Source: Arthrobacter sp. FW306-07-I (GTDB lineage Bacteria; Actinomycetota; Actinomycetes; Actinomycetales; Micrococcaceae). Taken from it: DNA of 64,000 bases. Made by a program: the position numbers and the translations under genes. Shown piece after piece: positions 20,436 to 30,837 of the stretch. The stretch's first letter is position 1. The number at the start of each line of letters is the position of its first letter. The stretch covers positions 2,852,001-2,916,000 of the forward strand of contig NZ_CP084550.1 of the NCBI RefSeq assembly GCF_021800405.1, given 5' to 3'. The notes under the pieces are model-generated. The model ran no database searches, was not told the origin of the DNA, and saw only the letters and a list, made by a program, of their open reading frames with translations.

Positions 20436-20930
20436 ATGACTGCAGCGACATCTGTCGGGACCGTCCAGGGGATTGACGCCACCAGGGGAATCGGGGGGAG
20501 GGGCATGGTGCAAAGGCGCCCTGCGCCGGCACCGGGGGCCCAGCCTCCCGGGGTGAAGCCAGCTCTGCAGCCGGTCAATGAGGCGGCGGAAGTCAGGGCG
20601 ATCACGAGGGGGACGATCCAGGCCGCCATGGAAGTCCTGGCCGGAATCCGACCCGTCCACCAGTTGGCGCGGCGCCTTGATCCCCGGTGCCTGGCGTCCC
20701 TGCAGCACCGGGCGGCACTGATCAGGCGCGAAATAACGAGGACTGGAAACCCTGCGCTGGCCCGGCTGCACCGGAACTCGACGGTCCGCTCGGTGCGGTT
20801 ATGTGAGGTGGCCGACGGAATCTATGAGGCCAGCGCCGTGGTGGTGGATGATGTACGCGCCCGTGCCGTTGCTGTCCGGCTTGAGCGCAGCAAACAGGTA
20901 TGGCGGATAGTTGAACTCGTCATCGGCTGA
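20436..20930 (+). CDS. Rv3235-family (DUF6459-type) protein
   Basis: A 164-residue soluble protein with a low-complexity N-terminus (alanine, proline and glycine to about 55) and a conserved C-terminal domain: AITRGTIQAAMEVLAGIRPVHQLARRLD, and the ending VWRIVELVIG. It matches my recollection of the actinobacterial Rv3235 family, found near secA. Biochemical function is unknown. I chose the ATG at 20436 for its AGGAGA ribosome site eight bases ahead. It converges with secA across a large hairpin. A CATCAAAC sequence in its leader (20408-20415) matches the repeat units ahead of the LysM gene. Confidence 0.8.
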   Translation: MTAATSVGTVQGIDATRGIGGRGMVQRRPAPAPGAQPPGVKPALQPVNEAAEVRAITRGTIQAAMEVLAGIRPVHQLARRLDPRCLASLQHRAALIRREITRTGNPALARLHRNSTVRSVRLCEVADGIYEASAVVVDDVRARAVAVRLERSKQVWRIVELVIG

Positions 20931-20968
20931 TTCTTTTGGGGACGGGCATTGGCGGAGAACAACAGCGA

Positions 20969-21022
20969 GGCGGCAGCAAGCAGGGCAGGGACGCTTCCGT
21001 CCCTGCCCTGCTTGCTGCCGCC
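20969..21022. terminator. 25-bp perfect hairpin between the Rv3235-family gene and secA
   Basis: Two perfect 25-base arms (20969-20993 and 20998-21022) enclose the loop CTTC. It sits between convergent genes and most likely ends both transcripts, though no strong T-run follows. A further inverted pair, GCATTGGCGG (20946-20955) and CCGCCAATGC (21018-21027), overlaps the right arm and could pair instead. Confidence 0.7.
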
Positions 21023-21050
21023 AATGCTTCCGGCGGGGTTGCCGGTGTTG

Positions 21051-23792
21051 CTAACGCTTTTTCTTCTTCGCCGGCCGTTTCGCGGCATCCTGGGCTGCTG
21101 CCTTGGCAGGGTTTCCGGAACGTCCGCCCCCGGACCGGGTTTCCACCCGGGTCTGCGTTCCACCGCTCTCAGAGGGAGCGGTGTACTGCAGTTGGGCAGG
21201 CTTCTCCGGAGCTTCCAGGCCGGCAGCGCGAACCTGGGGGTCCATGTGCTCGGTGTGGCCCCCCGCAGCGTCCTGCACAACCACATCCTGGGCAGGGGTC
21301 ACTTCCACCTCAAGGTTGAAGAGGAAGCCAACACTCTCCTCCCGGATGGCTTCCATCATGCTTTGGAACATCGCGAAACCTTCGCGCTGGTACTCCACCA
21401 GCGGATCGCGTTGTGCCATGGCCCGCAGGCCGATGCCCTCCTTGAGGTAGTCCATCTCGTAGAGGTGTTCCTGCCATTTCCGGCCGATGACAGAGAGCAC
21501 CACGCGGCGCTCAAGCTCGCGCATGCTTTCGGAACCAATGACCTCTTCCCGGGCTTGGTACACCAGGCGGGCGTCGGAAAGGATTTCCTCCTTCAGCATC
21601 TCCACGGTGACCCTGGACTTGCCGCCGGCCTCTTCGATGATGTCTTCGGCGGTAACGCTGACAGGGTAGAGCGTCTTGAGGTTTGTCCACAGCTGGTGGA
21701 AGTCCCAGTCGTCGCCGTTTCCTTCTGCGGTTGCGGCGTCGATGAGGGCCGTGATGGTGTCCTCGATGAAGAACTGCACCTTTTCGTGCAGGTCGTCGCC
21801 CTCAAGGATGCGCCGGCGGTCGCTGTAGATGGCCTCACGCTGGCGGTTGAGGACGTCGTCGTACTTCAACACATTCTTGCGCTGCTCGGCGTTGCGGCCT
21901 TCCACCTGTCCCTGGGCGGAAGCGATGGCCCGCGAGACGAGTTTGGATTCCAGCGCCACGTCGTCCGGGACGGAGCTGTTCATCAACCGCTCTGCGGCCC
22001 CGGAATTGAAGAGCCGCATCAGGTCATCGGTCAGCGAAAGGTAGAAGCGCGATTCGCCGGGGTCGCCCTGTCGGCCGGACCGGCCGCGGAGCTGGTTGTC
22101 GATGCGGCGTGACTCGTGGCGTTCGGTGCCCAGGACATACAGTCCCCCGAGGTTCAGGACTTCCTCGTGTTCATCCTTCACGGACTGCTTGGCTTCTTCG
22201 AGGGCAGCGGGCCAGGCGGCCTCGTACTCTTCCGAGTTCTCCTCCGGGTCCAGCCCCCGCTTGGCGAGCTCGGCGACGGCAGTGAATTCGGCGTTGCCGC
22301 CGAGCATGATGTCGGTACCACGGCCGGCCATGTTGGTGGCCACGGTGACGGCGCCCTTCCGCCCTGCCTGCGCGACGATGGCAGCTTCGCGTGCATGGTT
22401 CTTGGCGTTCAGGACCTCGTGCCGGATGCCCTCCTTGGCCAGGAGCTTGGACAGGTACTCGCTCTTTTCCACGCTGGTGGTGCCAACCAGGACGGGCTGG
22501 CCTTTTTCGTGCCGTTCGGCGATATCGCGAACCACGGCGTCGAACTTTACAACTTCGTTCTTGAACACAAGGTCCGACTGGTCGATCCGCTGCATGTCGC
22601 GGTTGGTTGGAATGGCCACAACACCCAGCTTGTAGGTGCTCATGAACTCAGCTGCCTCGGTTTCAGCGGTACCCGTCATGCCCGAAAGCTTGCTGTACAT
22701 GCGGAAGTAGTTCTGCAGCGTCACGGTGGCCAGCGTCTGGTTCTCGGCCTTGATCTCGACGCCTTCCTTGGCCTCGATCGCTTGATGCATGCCTTCGTTG
22801 TAGCGGCGTCCGGCCAGGATGCGGCCGGTGTGCTCGTCAACAATGAGGACTTCGCCATCCAGGATGACGTAGTCCTTGTCCCGCTTGAACAGTTCCTTGG
22901 CCTTGATGGCGTTGTTCAGGAATCCGATCAGCGGGGTGTTCGCGGATTCGTAAAGGTTGGTGATGCCGAGGTAGTCCTCGACCTTTTCGATCCCGCTCTC
23001 CAGGACGCCGACGGTGCGTTTCTTCTCGTCGACTTCGTAGTCCTTCTCAGGCTGCAGCCGGAGCACAACTTTTGCGAATTCGCTGTACCAGCGGTTGGTG
23101 TCGCCCTGGGCCGGGCCGGAGATGATCAGCGGCGTCCGTGCCTCGTCGATCAGGATGGAGTCGACTTCGTCGACGATGGCAAAGTTGTGCCCGCGCTGGA
23201 CGAGTTCATTCCGGTCCCAGGCCATGTTGTCGCGCAGGTAGTCGAAGCCAAACTCGTTATTGGTTCCATAGGTGATGTCTGCCGCGTACTGCTGGCGGCG
23301 TACGGCCGGATCCTGGTTGGCGAGGATAACGCCGCTGGTCAAACCAAGGAAACGGTACACGCGGCCCATGAGCTCGGACTGGTATTCGGCGAGGTAGTCG
23401 TTAACGGTGATCACGTGCACGCCCTTGCCGGTGAGGGCGTTCAGGTAGGCGGGAGCGGTCGCCACCAGGGTCTTGCCTTCACCGGTCTTCATTTCAGCGA
23501 TATTGCCCAGGTGCAGGGCGGCGCCGCCCATCAGCTGGACATCGAAGTGGCGCATCCCCAGGGTGCGTGAGGAGGCTTCCCGCACGGCGGCAAAGGCCTC
23601 CGGAAGCAGGTCGTCGAGTTTCTCACCGTCCCGGTGGCGTTCGCGGAGACGATCGGTCTCCTCACGCAGCTCGGCGTCGGTGAAGGTCTTGAATGAGTCT
23701 TCGAGGGCGTTGATGGAATCGGCATAGTTCCGCAGCTGCCGGAGTGTTTTCTTGTCACCCGTGCGGAGAATTTTTTCGATAAGTGATGCCAC
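21051..23792 (-). CDS. secA: Preprotein translocase ATPase SecA
   Basis: Motor ATPase of the Sec pathway, 913 residues, driving unfolded preproteins through SecYEG. The Walker A motif [12 protein letters not shown] lies near residue 100, [19 protein letters not shown] is the Walker B and following region, and [14 protein letters not shown] and [10 protein letters not shown] are helicase motifs of the second nucleotide domain. The C-terminus is a lysine/arginine/alanine-rich tail without the zinc-binding SecB-contact motif, as in actinobacterial SecA1. Translation starts at GTG (VASLIEKIL) with GGGAG upstream. Position beside hpf, comF, lpqB and mtrBA matches M. tuberculosis secA1, so this is the housekeeping copy. 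Confidence 0.98.
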   Translation of the reverse strand: MASLIEKILRTGDKKTLRQLRNYADSINALEDSFKTFTDAELREETDRLRERHRDGEKLDDLLPEAFAAVREASSRTLGMRHFDVQLMGGAALHLGNIAEMKTGEGKTLVATAPAYLNALTGKGVHVITVNDYLAEYQSELMGRVYRFLGLTSGVILANQDPAVRRQQYAADITYGTNNEFGFDYLRDNMAWDRNELVQRGHNFAIVDEVDSILIDEARTPLIISGPAQGDTNRWYSEFAKVVLRLQPEKDYEVDEKKRTVGVLESGIEKVEDYLGITNLYESANTPLIGFLNNAIKAKELFKRDKDYVILDGEVLIVDEHTGRILAGRRYNEGMHQAIEAKEGVEIKAENQTLATVTLQNYFRMYSKLSGMTGTAETEAAEFMSTYKLGVVAIPTNRDMQRIDQSDLVFKNEVVKFDAVVRDIAERHEKGQPVLVGTTSVEKSEYLSKLLAKEGIRHEVLNAKNHAREAAIVAQAGRKGAVTVATNMAGRGTDIMLGGNAEFTAVAELAKRGLDPEENSEEYEAAWPAALEEAKQSVKDEHEEVLNLGGLYVLGTERHESRRIDNQLRGRSGRQGDPGESRFYLSLTDDLMRLFNSGAAERLMNSSVPDDVALESKLVSRAIASAQGQVEGRNAEQRKNVLKYDDVLNRQREAIYSDRRRILEGDDLHEKVQFFIEDTITALIDAATAEGNGDDWDFHQLWTNLKTLYPVSVTAEDIIEEAGGKSRVTVEMLKEEILSDARLVYQAREEVIGSESMRELERRVVLSVIGRKWQEHLYEMDYLKEGIGLRAMAQRDPLVEYQREGFAMFQSMMEAIREESVGFLFNLEVEVTPAQDVVVQDAAGGHTEHMDPQVRAAGLEAPEKPAQLQYTAPSESGGTQTRVETRSGGGRSGNPAKAAAQDAAKRPAKKKKR

Positions 23793-23891
23793 GTGAAGAT
23801 GCTCCCAGTCTGATGCCGCCGAATTCTGGCGTGTTCAGTCTACGGGAGAGACACGCAGCCGGTGCCCCTTTTCCCTCAGAGCGGATACTCC

Positions 23892-25103
23892 CTACAGGCG
23901 TGCCAGCTCCCGGGACAGAACCACGGCGAGGTCGCCTGCCTCCCCCACTTCCACCTCCGGCAGGCCAAGCCATTGGCCCATTAGCTTCAGCTCGGCAGCG
24001 AGTTCGACGGCGGTGTCCACCGGCGCGTCCGGCTCGGCAAAAGCGGACCTCACCAACAGCCGGCCGCCAGCCCTGTCCGCTTTCAGGTCGACCCGTGCCA
24101 CGATGCGGTCCCGGAGAAGGAAGGGCAGGACGTAGTATCCGAAGCGCCGTTTTGGCTCGGGCGTGTAGATCTCGATCCGGTAATGGAACCCGAACAGTTC
24201 CCACAGGCGTCGGCGCTCGAAAACCAGGGAATCGAAGGGGCTCAACAGGGCACGGCCGGTGGCACGCCGTGGCAGTGTCGCTTCCACGTGCCGGAAGACG
24301 TCCCGCCCCCAGCCAGTGACCGTGACAGGTTCCAGCCTGCCTTGCTGCACGAGGTGCTCCACGGCCTGGGCGGTTGCTTTGACCGGCGTCCGGAAGTAGT
24401 CCGCGAAGCAGCGGATGCTTCCGATTCCGTGCGCCAGCGCGGCAGAATCGGTGAGCCGCTGGAGTGCTGCCGTTGGGTCCACGTCCCGGACTTCAGGAGC
24501 CGGGGACGGCAGGACCTTCGATGTCAGCGTGTACCTGCGCTCGAATTGCCCGGTCCTGGAGGCCGCCGATATCAGGCCTTCTTCAAACAGGTCTTCCAGC
24601 ACGCGTTTAACTGCATTCCAGTTCCAGCCCCAGTTAACCGACTGTTTTTCCTCCACGTGGCCAAGCCGGGCTGTCAGCTCCGAGGCGGTCATGGGCCGGG
24701 ACCGGGCAAGGACTGCCAGGATCCGGGCAGCGACGTCAGCGCGGATCACGGGGTCCAGCCGGGAGGCGCCCACCCAGGACCGCTTCTGCCATGGAATCAG
24801 GTCCTGGTAATGCTCCGGCCGGATATAGCTCGCTTCGTGGGCCCAGTACTCCAGCATACGGCGGGGGTGGCTGGCTGACATGCGTTGCAGGATGTCGCGG
24901 TCGTAATTGCCTAGCCTGGAATAGAAGGGCAGGAAATGACTCCGGACCAGGACGTTGACGGAATCGATCTGGACGAGCTGCAGTCGGGCAAAAGTACGGC
25001 CCACCGTCCGTGCTGTCACGGGGCCGGTGGGCCGTCCTTTATGGAGTCCCTGTGCTGCCAGTGCGATCCGCCGGGCCTGGTCAAGGCTCAGCGTTGCTGA
25101 CAA
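23892..25103 (-). CDS. Winged-helix DNA glycosylase of the YcaQ/AlkX family
   Basis: A 403-residue protein of the HTH_42 superfamily, monofunctional glycosylases that excise alkylated bases and unhook interstrand crosslinks. The active-site pattern is QID in RLQLVQIDSVNVLVRSH (around residue 45); the QxD form marks the YcaQ/AlkX branch rather than AlkZ. Winged-helix domains follow, including EYWAHEASYIRPEH and the C-terminal domain with RRLWELFGFHYRIEIY. It starts at TTG four bases after GAGGAC. It is inserted between secA and hpf, which are neighbours in M. tuberculosis, so it looks like a lineage-specific addition. Exact substrate not readable. Confidence 0.85.
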   Translation of the reverse strand: MSATLSLDQARRIALAAQGLHKGRPTGPVTARTVGRTFARLQLVQIDSVNVLVRSHFLPFYSRLGNYDRDILQRMSASHPRRMLEYWAHEASYIRPEHYQDLIPWQKRSWVGASRLDPVIRADVAARILAVLARSRPMTASELTARLGHVEEKQSVNWGWNWNAVKRVLEDLFEEGLISAASRTGQFERRYTLTSKVLPSPAPEVRDVDPTAALQRLTDSAALAHGIGSIRCFADYFRTPVKATAQAVEHLVQQGRLEPVTVTGWGRDVFRHVEATLPRRATGRALLSPFDSLVFERRRLWELFGFHYRIEIYTPEPKRRFGYYVLPFLLRDRIVARVDLKADRAGGRLLVRSAFAEPDAPVDTAVELAAELKLMGQWLGLPEVEVGEAGDLAVVLSRELARL

Positions 25104-25135
25104 TTGAGTCCTCTCTGGCGGTGGTTTAATCCACC

Positions 25136-25861
25136 TTATGCGTTAGCGGCGGCGTCATCCGAGCGGTAGGCCAGGACCTTTTCCTCCACGGCAGTGTCCC
25201 CTGGCTCGCATTCGTGGTCCAGAGTGATGACTCCGTAGGTCCAGCCGCGGCGGCGGTACACGACGGACGGCGTGTTGGTCGCCTTGTCCACGAAAAGATA
25301 GAAGTCATGGCCGACGAGCTCCATGTTGTCCACGGCATCGTCGAGGGTCATTGAAGCAGCGGGAAAGACCTTGCGCCGGATCAGTACCGGCGAACTCCCG
25401 GCCGGGATGTCATTCTCGACATCGTAAGGGGATTTTTCTTCCGGTGCCTGCGCGGTTTCGCTCCTGCGGTTGGCTTCAAGGTACAGCGGTTCGTGCGCGC
25501 TGGCTGGTTCAAGGGTGGCTGTTGCTTCACGGACAGCCTTGGGCGTGTGGCGGCCGTGGTGGACCTTCTTACGGTCCTTTGCCCGCCGGAGCCGTTCAAG
25601 CAGTTTGTTGTAGGCGAGGTCAAAGGCGGCAAATTTGTCTGCGGCGCTCGCTTCGGCACGAATTACGGGGCCCCGGCCCAGGACTGTCACCTCGACGGTC
25701 AACTGGTCGCCGGTCTGCCGGGCATTGGTCTCCTTGGAGACTTTCGTATCGACCCGCTGGATCTTGTCACCCAACGATTCGATCTTTGCGATCTTTTCCC
25801 CGGCGTATTCGCGGAACCGGTCTGAAACTGTCAGATTTCGTCCGCTGATCATAAACTCCAT
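25136..25861 (-). CDS. hpf: Long-form ribosome hibernation promoting factor
   Basis: A 241-residue long HPF that dimerises ribosomes into inactive 100S particles in stationary phase. The N-terminal domain (about 1-100; ISGRNLTVSDRFREYAGEKI, then AFDLAYNKLLERLRRAKDR) binds the decoding region. A flexible linker precedes the C-terminal dimerisation domain (about 180-235; VIRRKVFPAASMTLDDAV, HDFYLFV, YRRRGWTYGVI). I chose the ATG at 25861, which follows GGAGGGCACC; upstream codons lack a ribosome site. It corresponds to Rv3241c in the conserved secA-hpf-comF block. Expression is expected to rise on growth arrest, but no regulatory site was identified. Confidence 0.95.
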   Translation of the reverse strand: MEFMISGRNLTVSDRFREYAGEKIAKIESLGDKIQRVDTKVSKETNARQTGDQLTVEVTVLGRGPVIRAEASAADKFAAFDLAYNKLLERLRRAKDRKKVHHGRHTPKAVREATATLEPASAHEPLYLEANRRSETAQAPEEKSPYDVENDIPAGSSPVLIRRKVFPAASMTLDDAVDNMELVGHDFYLFVDKATNTPSVVYRRRGWTYGVITLDHECEPGDTAVEEKVLAYRSDDAAANA

Positions 25862-26005
25862 GGTGCCCTCCAAATGACTTCGGTGACACGACGGCGGCAC
25901 TTCCATGGGCCGGGCTGCCTGACAGTCGAGCCCCTCTCCGAGCCGCCATCGAAAGGTACATTCTGTTCTTGGTACCCACCTCAGACGTTAGTTCATAGCC
26001 ACCCG

Positions 26006-26977
26006 TTATTCATCCTTTCCCGGTTTATTTTTTTCTAAGTCATGGTGGTTCACTGGCCGTACCGCGGGTACCGCCTCCGGGTCCGGCGCGTCGGGTGGGC
26101 GTGTCGCCGCCAGCACGACAGCGCCCCTCACCTGGGCGCCGGCAAGGTGCAGCGCCCGGGCCGCTTCGCCAAGGGTGGCGCCGGTGGTCAGGACGTCGTC
26201 GATGAGGATGCAGGGGCGTCCTGCGACCTTTTCCCGGACAGTGGATCTGACCTGCATGGACCCCCGGACCCGTTGTGACCGGGCTCCCCGACCCAGCCCC
26301 TTTTGACCCCCCAACGCTTCCCGGCTGACAAGCCCCTTGCACCGGTCCGGAAAGCGGCGTCCGGATGCCGGGGCCTTACGCAGGACATCGGCGACGTCGA
26401 ACCCCGGCAATTGCCGTGCCGCCTGCTTCAGCAAGAGGTGGACGGGACTGAAACCCCGGTTGACATACGCGGACGTGCTGGTGGGCACCGGAACCAACAG
26501 GAACCCGGTGCCGCCACGTGCTGCTGCCCTGACTGCCGAGGCCAGCGCGCGGCCAAGGCTTTTGGCAAGCTGGTGCTGCCCATGCCGCTTGAACGACAAC
26601 AGCCCCTGTGCCAGTTCGTCGCGGTACACACCTGCTGCCACCACCGGCAGCATGACGGTCCCCGCAACGTCCATCAGGGCCGGCGCCCCGCTTTCGGCGC
26701 GGAAGGGCTGCCTGGTCAGCTGCCGGAGGCGGCCGGCGCAGGATGGGCAAAGGCTGTGGTCCTCCGATCCGCAGCACACGCAGTCCACCGGGACCGCCAA
26801 AGCGAGGAGTTCTTCCGCAGCACCGGTCACCCAGTCGAGAAGGCGCAGGAAGGCCGCCTGGTGCTCAGCGCGGTGCAGTGCCGCCGAGGGCGGCGGCGGG
26901 CAAAGATCGGGATCGATGACCCGCCTACGATTGCGGCCGCGATCGGCGGGATCCTTTCCTGGCTTCATACCGTCCAC
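26006..26977 (-). CDS. comF: ComF-family phosphoribosyltransferase-like protein
   Basis: A 323-residue ComF-family protein. An N-terminal zinc-ribbon-like segment with CVCCGSEDHSLCPSC (about 68-82) precedes a phosphoribosyltransferase fold with PRPP loop ILIDDVLTTGATLGEAA (about 250-266). LLVPVPTSTSAYVNRGF is the typical ComF middle motif. Competence ComF assists DNA uptake in Gram-positives; no other competence genes are here, so the role is uncertain. The first in-frame GTG at 26977 has a weak ribosome site, and the ATG nine bases later is equally plausible. The first 60 residues are poorly conserved-looking, so the true start may lie further in. It matches Rv3242c by position. Confidence 0.85.
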   Translation of the reverse strand: MDGMKPGKDPADRGRNRRRVIDPDLCPPPPSAALHRAEHQAAFLRLLDWVTGAAEELLALAVPVDCVCCGSEDHSLCPSCAGRLRQLTRQPFRAESGAPALMDVAGTVMLPVVAAGVYRDELAQGLLSFKRHGQHQLAKSLGRALASAVRAAARGGTGFLLVPVPTSTSAYVNRGFSPVHLLLKQAARQLPGFDVADVLRKAPASGRRFPDRCKGLVSREALGGQKGLGRGARSQRVRGSMQVRSTVREKVAGRPCILIDDVLTTGATLGEAARALHLAGAQVRGAVVLAATRPPDAPDPEAVPAVRPVNHHDLEKNKPGKDE

Positions 26978-27103
26978 CGTCCCACTGTGGACCAGATCCA
27001 GGGGCAGCGGGCAGCCGGCCGGCGGCTATGTGGACAAGACGGGATCCCAACCCGGCGAAGCGCTGCGCTGCCTGCACGTTGCCAGCTCGGGGGCAGAAGA
27101 GGA

Positions 27104-28819
27104 TCAGCCCGGGAATGCCGGATCGATGGGCCCCTTGATCTGCGGCGACCAGCCATTGCCGAGGCGCTGGAAGATCCCTTCCCCGGACTGCACGTAGAGG
27201 TCGTCGGCGCCATTTCCGGCGCTGATGGAGACCAGGCCCGGCCAGGGAGCCAACTGCTGCGGCTGCCCGGAAGTCAGGGACAGAAGTTCCGGCGTGACAT
27301 TCGTACCGGCGGCCCCCTTCATGACCGCCACGGTGGTGCCGTTCACCCAGACGCCTTGGTCGGGATCACTGGAAGCCACCAAGGTGATGGGCACCGTCAG
27401 CTCCCGCGGTGTGCCGTCCCCGGCCCGGATCACGCCCGCTACCTGTACCTTGGACTTGCCGTTTTGTTCGGAAATGACCAGGGCGCGCACCCCGTCGCGC
27501 GAGATACGGAGTTCCTTCACCGTGCGGCCGGCGAGCCAAGCGGGTGCCATCGTTACGGACGGGACTGCTGCTCCTTCCGCCACGCCGGCGGGGTGGAAGG
27601 CCACCACTTCGGTGGCACCCGTGGCGCCCGGCCCCGCTGTCCATACCCAGTCGCTAAGACTGATGGACGGCCGGCTGAGGGTGCTCCTGGTGGTCAGGGA
27701 ACGCGCAGGTTGCCCTGGGCTGATGCTGTACAGCGTGGTTCGGCCGTCGTTGAGGAAGGCCGCAGTCTGCGAGACCGGAGACTCGGCAGGATACCGGGGA
27801 TTGAGCGCTGAAACCGGCTGCATGTCCGGCAGCGGCGACACCCGGTTGTTCTCGTACCGCACCAGTTCATTACCGCTAATGGCGATCTGCCGCGACGGCA
27901 CGGTCTTGTCCAGCACCGGCGGAAGGACACTCCCGTTGTCCTCCACCCGGACCAGGTCCTGGTTGGCGCGCAGCTCGACATTGACCACGTCGGGCTGGCT
28001 TCGGAACGTCAGCGTCAGCTGCATCTGCATGCGCAGCCGGTCCTCGGCCGATGTTTCCGTCAGTTCCTTGGCCGTCAGGTCCACCTGGGCCGCCCCGGAC
28101 ACGACGGGCACCGATTCACGGGCCAGCTTGATCCCGGAGGGAAAAGCGCTGGCGACGGCGCCGCGCAGGTATGGAGCAGGGCCGGCCAGCAATGCGCTGG
28201 TCATGGCCTTGACAGTCTTGTTCTTCAGGAACCAGCGGACGTCGGGGACGGCGTAGGTGAAGGTGGGGTCGTAAAAATAGATGGGGTAGGCGCCGTAGAT
28301 TACCTTGAACGTTTCCTCCGCGATGGCTGTCCCGTCCGGAATCGCGGAGATCCGCCACTCCCCGTCCACCTGCGTCACCGTCACGGGAATACGTTCCACT
28401 GTTCCCGGCGGCGACTGCGTGGCGATGCCGTCCGCGTTCACCGTGTAGGAGACGTCCAGTTCGTAGTTGAAGACGTTCTCGGTGCCAGTGGGGACAACGC
28501 GGGCCTCCCGGTACACCAGGGCGCGCTTGTCCGGTTTCCAGGACACTGCCGATGCCTGCGTCAGGTATTGGCGGGCCACCGCGTAGTCGTCCTCGTAGCC
28601 GCTGCCGGCCCGGTAGAAGTAGTCGATGATGGTTTCCGGTGATGCGCCCGGTTGTGGCGCCGCCGGCAGGAACACCGGTGCACTGACGTTTCCCGCGCTG
28701 CTTTCGCTGCTCTTGCCGACCGGGCCGGACGTGGGGATCCGCGCGCAGCCCGACAGCAGGACGATCAGCAGCGCCAGCAGCGCCGCCGGGTACCTGGCGT
28801 GGCGCGCTGCCGCCTTCAT
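27104..28819 (-). CDS. lpqB: Lipoprotein LpqB, MtrAB accessory protein
   Basis: A 571-residue lipoprotein. The signal sequence ends in the lipobox LLSGC, giving a lipidated cysteine at about residue 25. It carries a GerMN domain (about 190-290) and a C-terminal beta-propeller-like LpqB domain. In mycobacteria LpqB contacts the extracellular sensor domain of MtrB and modulates MtrA phosphorylation. Its ATG overlaps the mtrB stop by four bases (ATGA), so the order mtrA-mtrB-lpqB is coupled as in other actinobacteria. It is followed on the same strand by comF after 126 bases. Identification is secure from sequence and context. Confidence 0.94.
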   Translation of the reverse strand: MKAAARHARYPAALLALLIVLLSGCARIPTSGPVGKSSESSAGNVSAPVFLPAAPQPGASPETIIDYFYRAGSGYEDDYAVARQYLTQASAVSWKPDKRALVYREARVVPTGTENVFNYELDVSYTVNADGIATQSPPGTVERIPVTVTQVDGEWRISAIPDGTAIAEETFKVIYGAYPIYFYDPTFTYAVPDVRWFLKNKTVKAMTSALLAGPAPYLRGAVASAFPSGIKLARESVPVVSGAAQVDLTAKELTETSAEDRLRMQMQLTLTFRSQPDVVNVELRANQDLVRVEDNGSVLPPVLDKTVPSRQIAISGNELVRYENNRVSPLPDMQPVSALNPRYPAESPVSQTAAFLNDGRTTLYSISPGQPARSLTTRSTLSRPSISLSDWVWTAGPGATGATEVVAFHPAGVAEGAAVPSVTMAPAWLAGRTVKELRISRDGVRALVISEQNGKSKVQVAGVIRAGDGTPRELTVPITLVASSDPDQGVWVNGTTVAVMKGAAGTNVTPELLSLTSGQPQQLAPWPGLVSISAGNGADDLYVQSGEGIFQRLGNGWSPQIKGPIDPAFPG

Positions 28820-30837
28820 GGTGTCTCCTCGGGTGCCCGCACCGGAGCAGGCCTGGCGGTGCCTGTTTGGAGCACCAGCATGTTCTTGTAGTCCTGTTCC
28901 GCCGGGATGCTTCCCGGCGCTCCCGGGATGGTGGCGTCCTTTGGTTCCAGTTGGACGGGCGACTCGGCGATCACGGCATCCTGCCGCAGCGGGAGGGTGA
29001 GCCGGAAGTTGGCACCATCCCCCTTCCTTCCCCAGGCCTGCAGCCAGCCGTGGTGCAGCTTTGTGTCTTCCATGGCGATGGACAGTCCCAGGCCACTGCC
29101 GCCGGTGGTGCGGGCACGGGCGGGATCGGCACGCCAGAACCTGTCGAAAACCCGGGCAGCCTGTGCCTGGTCCATGCCAATGCCGTGGTCCCGGACCGCG
29201 ACGCCGACGGCAGTTTCATTGGCCGCGACGGTGACCGTCACGGGTTTGCCCTCACCGTGCTCGACTGCGTTCAGGATCAGGTTCCGCAAAATCCTGTCAA
29301 TCCGCCGCGCGTCCATTTCCACGATCATCGCCCCTTCGGGGGCAGCGAAAATGATTTCGGAGCCATACTCCGCGGCTACGGGTGCCGCTCCTTCAATGAC
29401 GTGGGCGATCACCTGTAGCAGGTCCTCCGGCTCGGCATCCAGCATTGCCACGCCCGCATCGAAGCGGCTGATTTCAAGGAGGTCGGAGAGGAGGGACTGG
29501 AACCGCTCCACTTGGTTGTAGAGCAGCTCTGCGGACCGCTTGTTGATGGGGTCGAAATCATCACGCGCGTCATAGAGGACTTCTGCTGCCATCCGGACGG
29601 TGGTCAACGGCGTCCGCAATTCGTGCGAGACGTCGGAGACAAATCGCTGCTGCATCTGCGAAAGCGTTGCCAGTTGCGTGATCTGCTCCTGCAGGCTGGC
29701 TGCCATGTGGTTGAAGGAAGCGCCAAGGCGCGCCACCTCGTCCTCGCCCTTGACCACCATGCGCTCCTGCAACTGTCCGGCTGCCAGCTTCTCGGACACC
29801 ATGGCGGCGTGGCTGACCGGGCTGACCACGTTGCGGGTGACGTACCAGGCTACGGCGCCGATCATGAGGACCAGCACGGCACCGCCGGCCCACAACACGC
29901 TCTGGATTTCGTTGAGCGTCTGCTGGGCGGTATTCAGGTCATAGATCAGGTAGAGCTCGTACACCGTGCCGTTGAAGGTCACTTTGTTCCCGACGGCGAT
30001 TCCCGGCCGGTCCTCGGTGCCCACCGGGATGACCGTGGAGGCCCAGTACTGGTCCTTGCCGGAGTCCTGGACTGCCTTCCGCAGGTCCGCGGGGATGACA
30101 CTGACGGTCAGCTGGTCGGAGGCGCGTGACTCCACCCAGCGGTTCCGGGGCTTGGTCTGGTTGGGCATCGCTTCGAAGACGTAGCGGCGCTGGATGACCG
30201 AACCACGGCCTTCCACGGCGCTCAGCGTGTCCGAAACCAAGGTGATAACGCTGGACTGGTCGGTGACCTGGGCGCCGTCGAACGTGTCCTGTACCTGCTT
30301 GACGTTGTAACGGGTCTCCGACTCTGCCTGGGTCAGCCGCTCCTGGAAGAGGTTGTTGGCGATCTGGTTGGACAGGTATGCGCCTACGACGGCAAACGAG
30401 GTCACGGCCAGCATGAGGGTGGTGAGGACGGTACGGAACTGCAGGGACCGGCGCCAGCGCTGCTGCAGGGCGCGGCCCAGGTACCTCAGGCCGGGAAGGA
30501 AGCGGCGGACGCCCGTGCGGACCAGGCGTGCCACGCGCAGGGCGACGATCAGGGCACGCCGCTGCCAAATCCTGGCCCTGAAGCCCACATGCCTGAGGAC
30601 GGGAGTGATGCCATCCCGGGGACCGGGCGCGCCCTGTGAGCCAGCGTCCTGTGAGCCGGATCCCTGAGAGGCAGCGTCGGGTGCGGCGCCGTCGCGGGGC
30701 GCGGTGTCCCCCGCGACGTCGTCCTGGCCCGCGGTGTTCCGGTCCATGCCGGCAACGACAGAGTGCGGGGTTGTGCGCTGGTCCGGTTCCCCGTCCCGCG
30801 CGGAGGGGTCAGACCCCTGCTTTGTAGCCGACACCAC
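28816..30837 (-). CDS. mtrB: Sensor histidine kinase MtrB
   Basis: Membrane histidine kinase of the MtrAB system controlling cell-wall and division genes. An unusual N-terminal cytoplasmic extension of about 170 residues, rich in Asp, Gly and Ser, precedes the first membrane helix. The extracytoplasmic sensor loop, a second helix and a HAMP domain ([17 protein letters not shown]) follow. The phosphorylated histidine is in [15 protein letters not shown] near 404, and the ATPase domain has [12 protein letters not shown] and [13 protein letters not shown]. The longest frame starts at GTG 30837, inside the mtrA end (29-base overlap), with a weak ribosome site. An ATG at 30747 would give 643 residues. 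The N-terminus is therefore the uncertain part; the rest is certain. Confidence 0.93.
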   Translation of the reverse strand: MVSATKQGSDPSARDGEPDQRTTPHSVVAGMDRNTAGQDDVAGDTAPRDGAAPDAASQGSGSQDAGSQGAPGPRDGITPVLRHVGFRARIWQRRALIVALRVARLVRTGVRRFLPGLRYLGRALQQRWRRSLQFRTVLTTLMLAVTSFAVVGAYLSNQIANNLFQERLTQAESETRYNVKQVQDTFDGAQVTDQSSVITLVSDTLSAVEGRGSVIQRRYVFEAMPNQTKPRNRWVESRASDQLTVSVIPADLRKAVQDSGKDQYWASTVIPVGTEDRPGIAVGNKVTFNGTVYELYLIYDLNTAQQTLNEIQSVLWAGGAVLVLMIGAVAWYVTRNVVSPVSHAAMVSEKLAAGQLQERMVVKGEDEVARLGASFNHMAASLQEQITQLATLSQMQQRFVSDVSHELRTPLTTVRMAAEVLYDARDDFDPINKRSAELLYNQVERFQSLLSDLLEISRFDAGVAMLDAEPEDLLQVIAHVIEGAAPVAAEYGSEIIFAAPEGAMIVEMDARRIDRILRNLILNAVEHGEGKPVTVTVAANETAVGVAVRDHGIGMDQAQAARVFDRFWRADPARARTTGGSGLGLSIAMEDTKLHHGWLQAWGRKGDGANFRLTLPLRQDAVIAESPVQLEPKDATIPGAPGSIPAEQDYKNMLVLQTGTARPAPVRAPEETP

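Noticed and set aside
22116..23570. Open frame of 484 codons antisense to secA
   Set aside because: Composition is dominated by Val, Gly and His from the third-codon GC bias of secA; no domain is visible.
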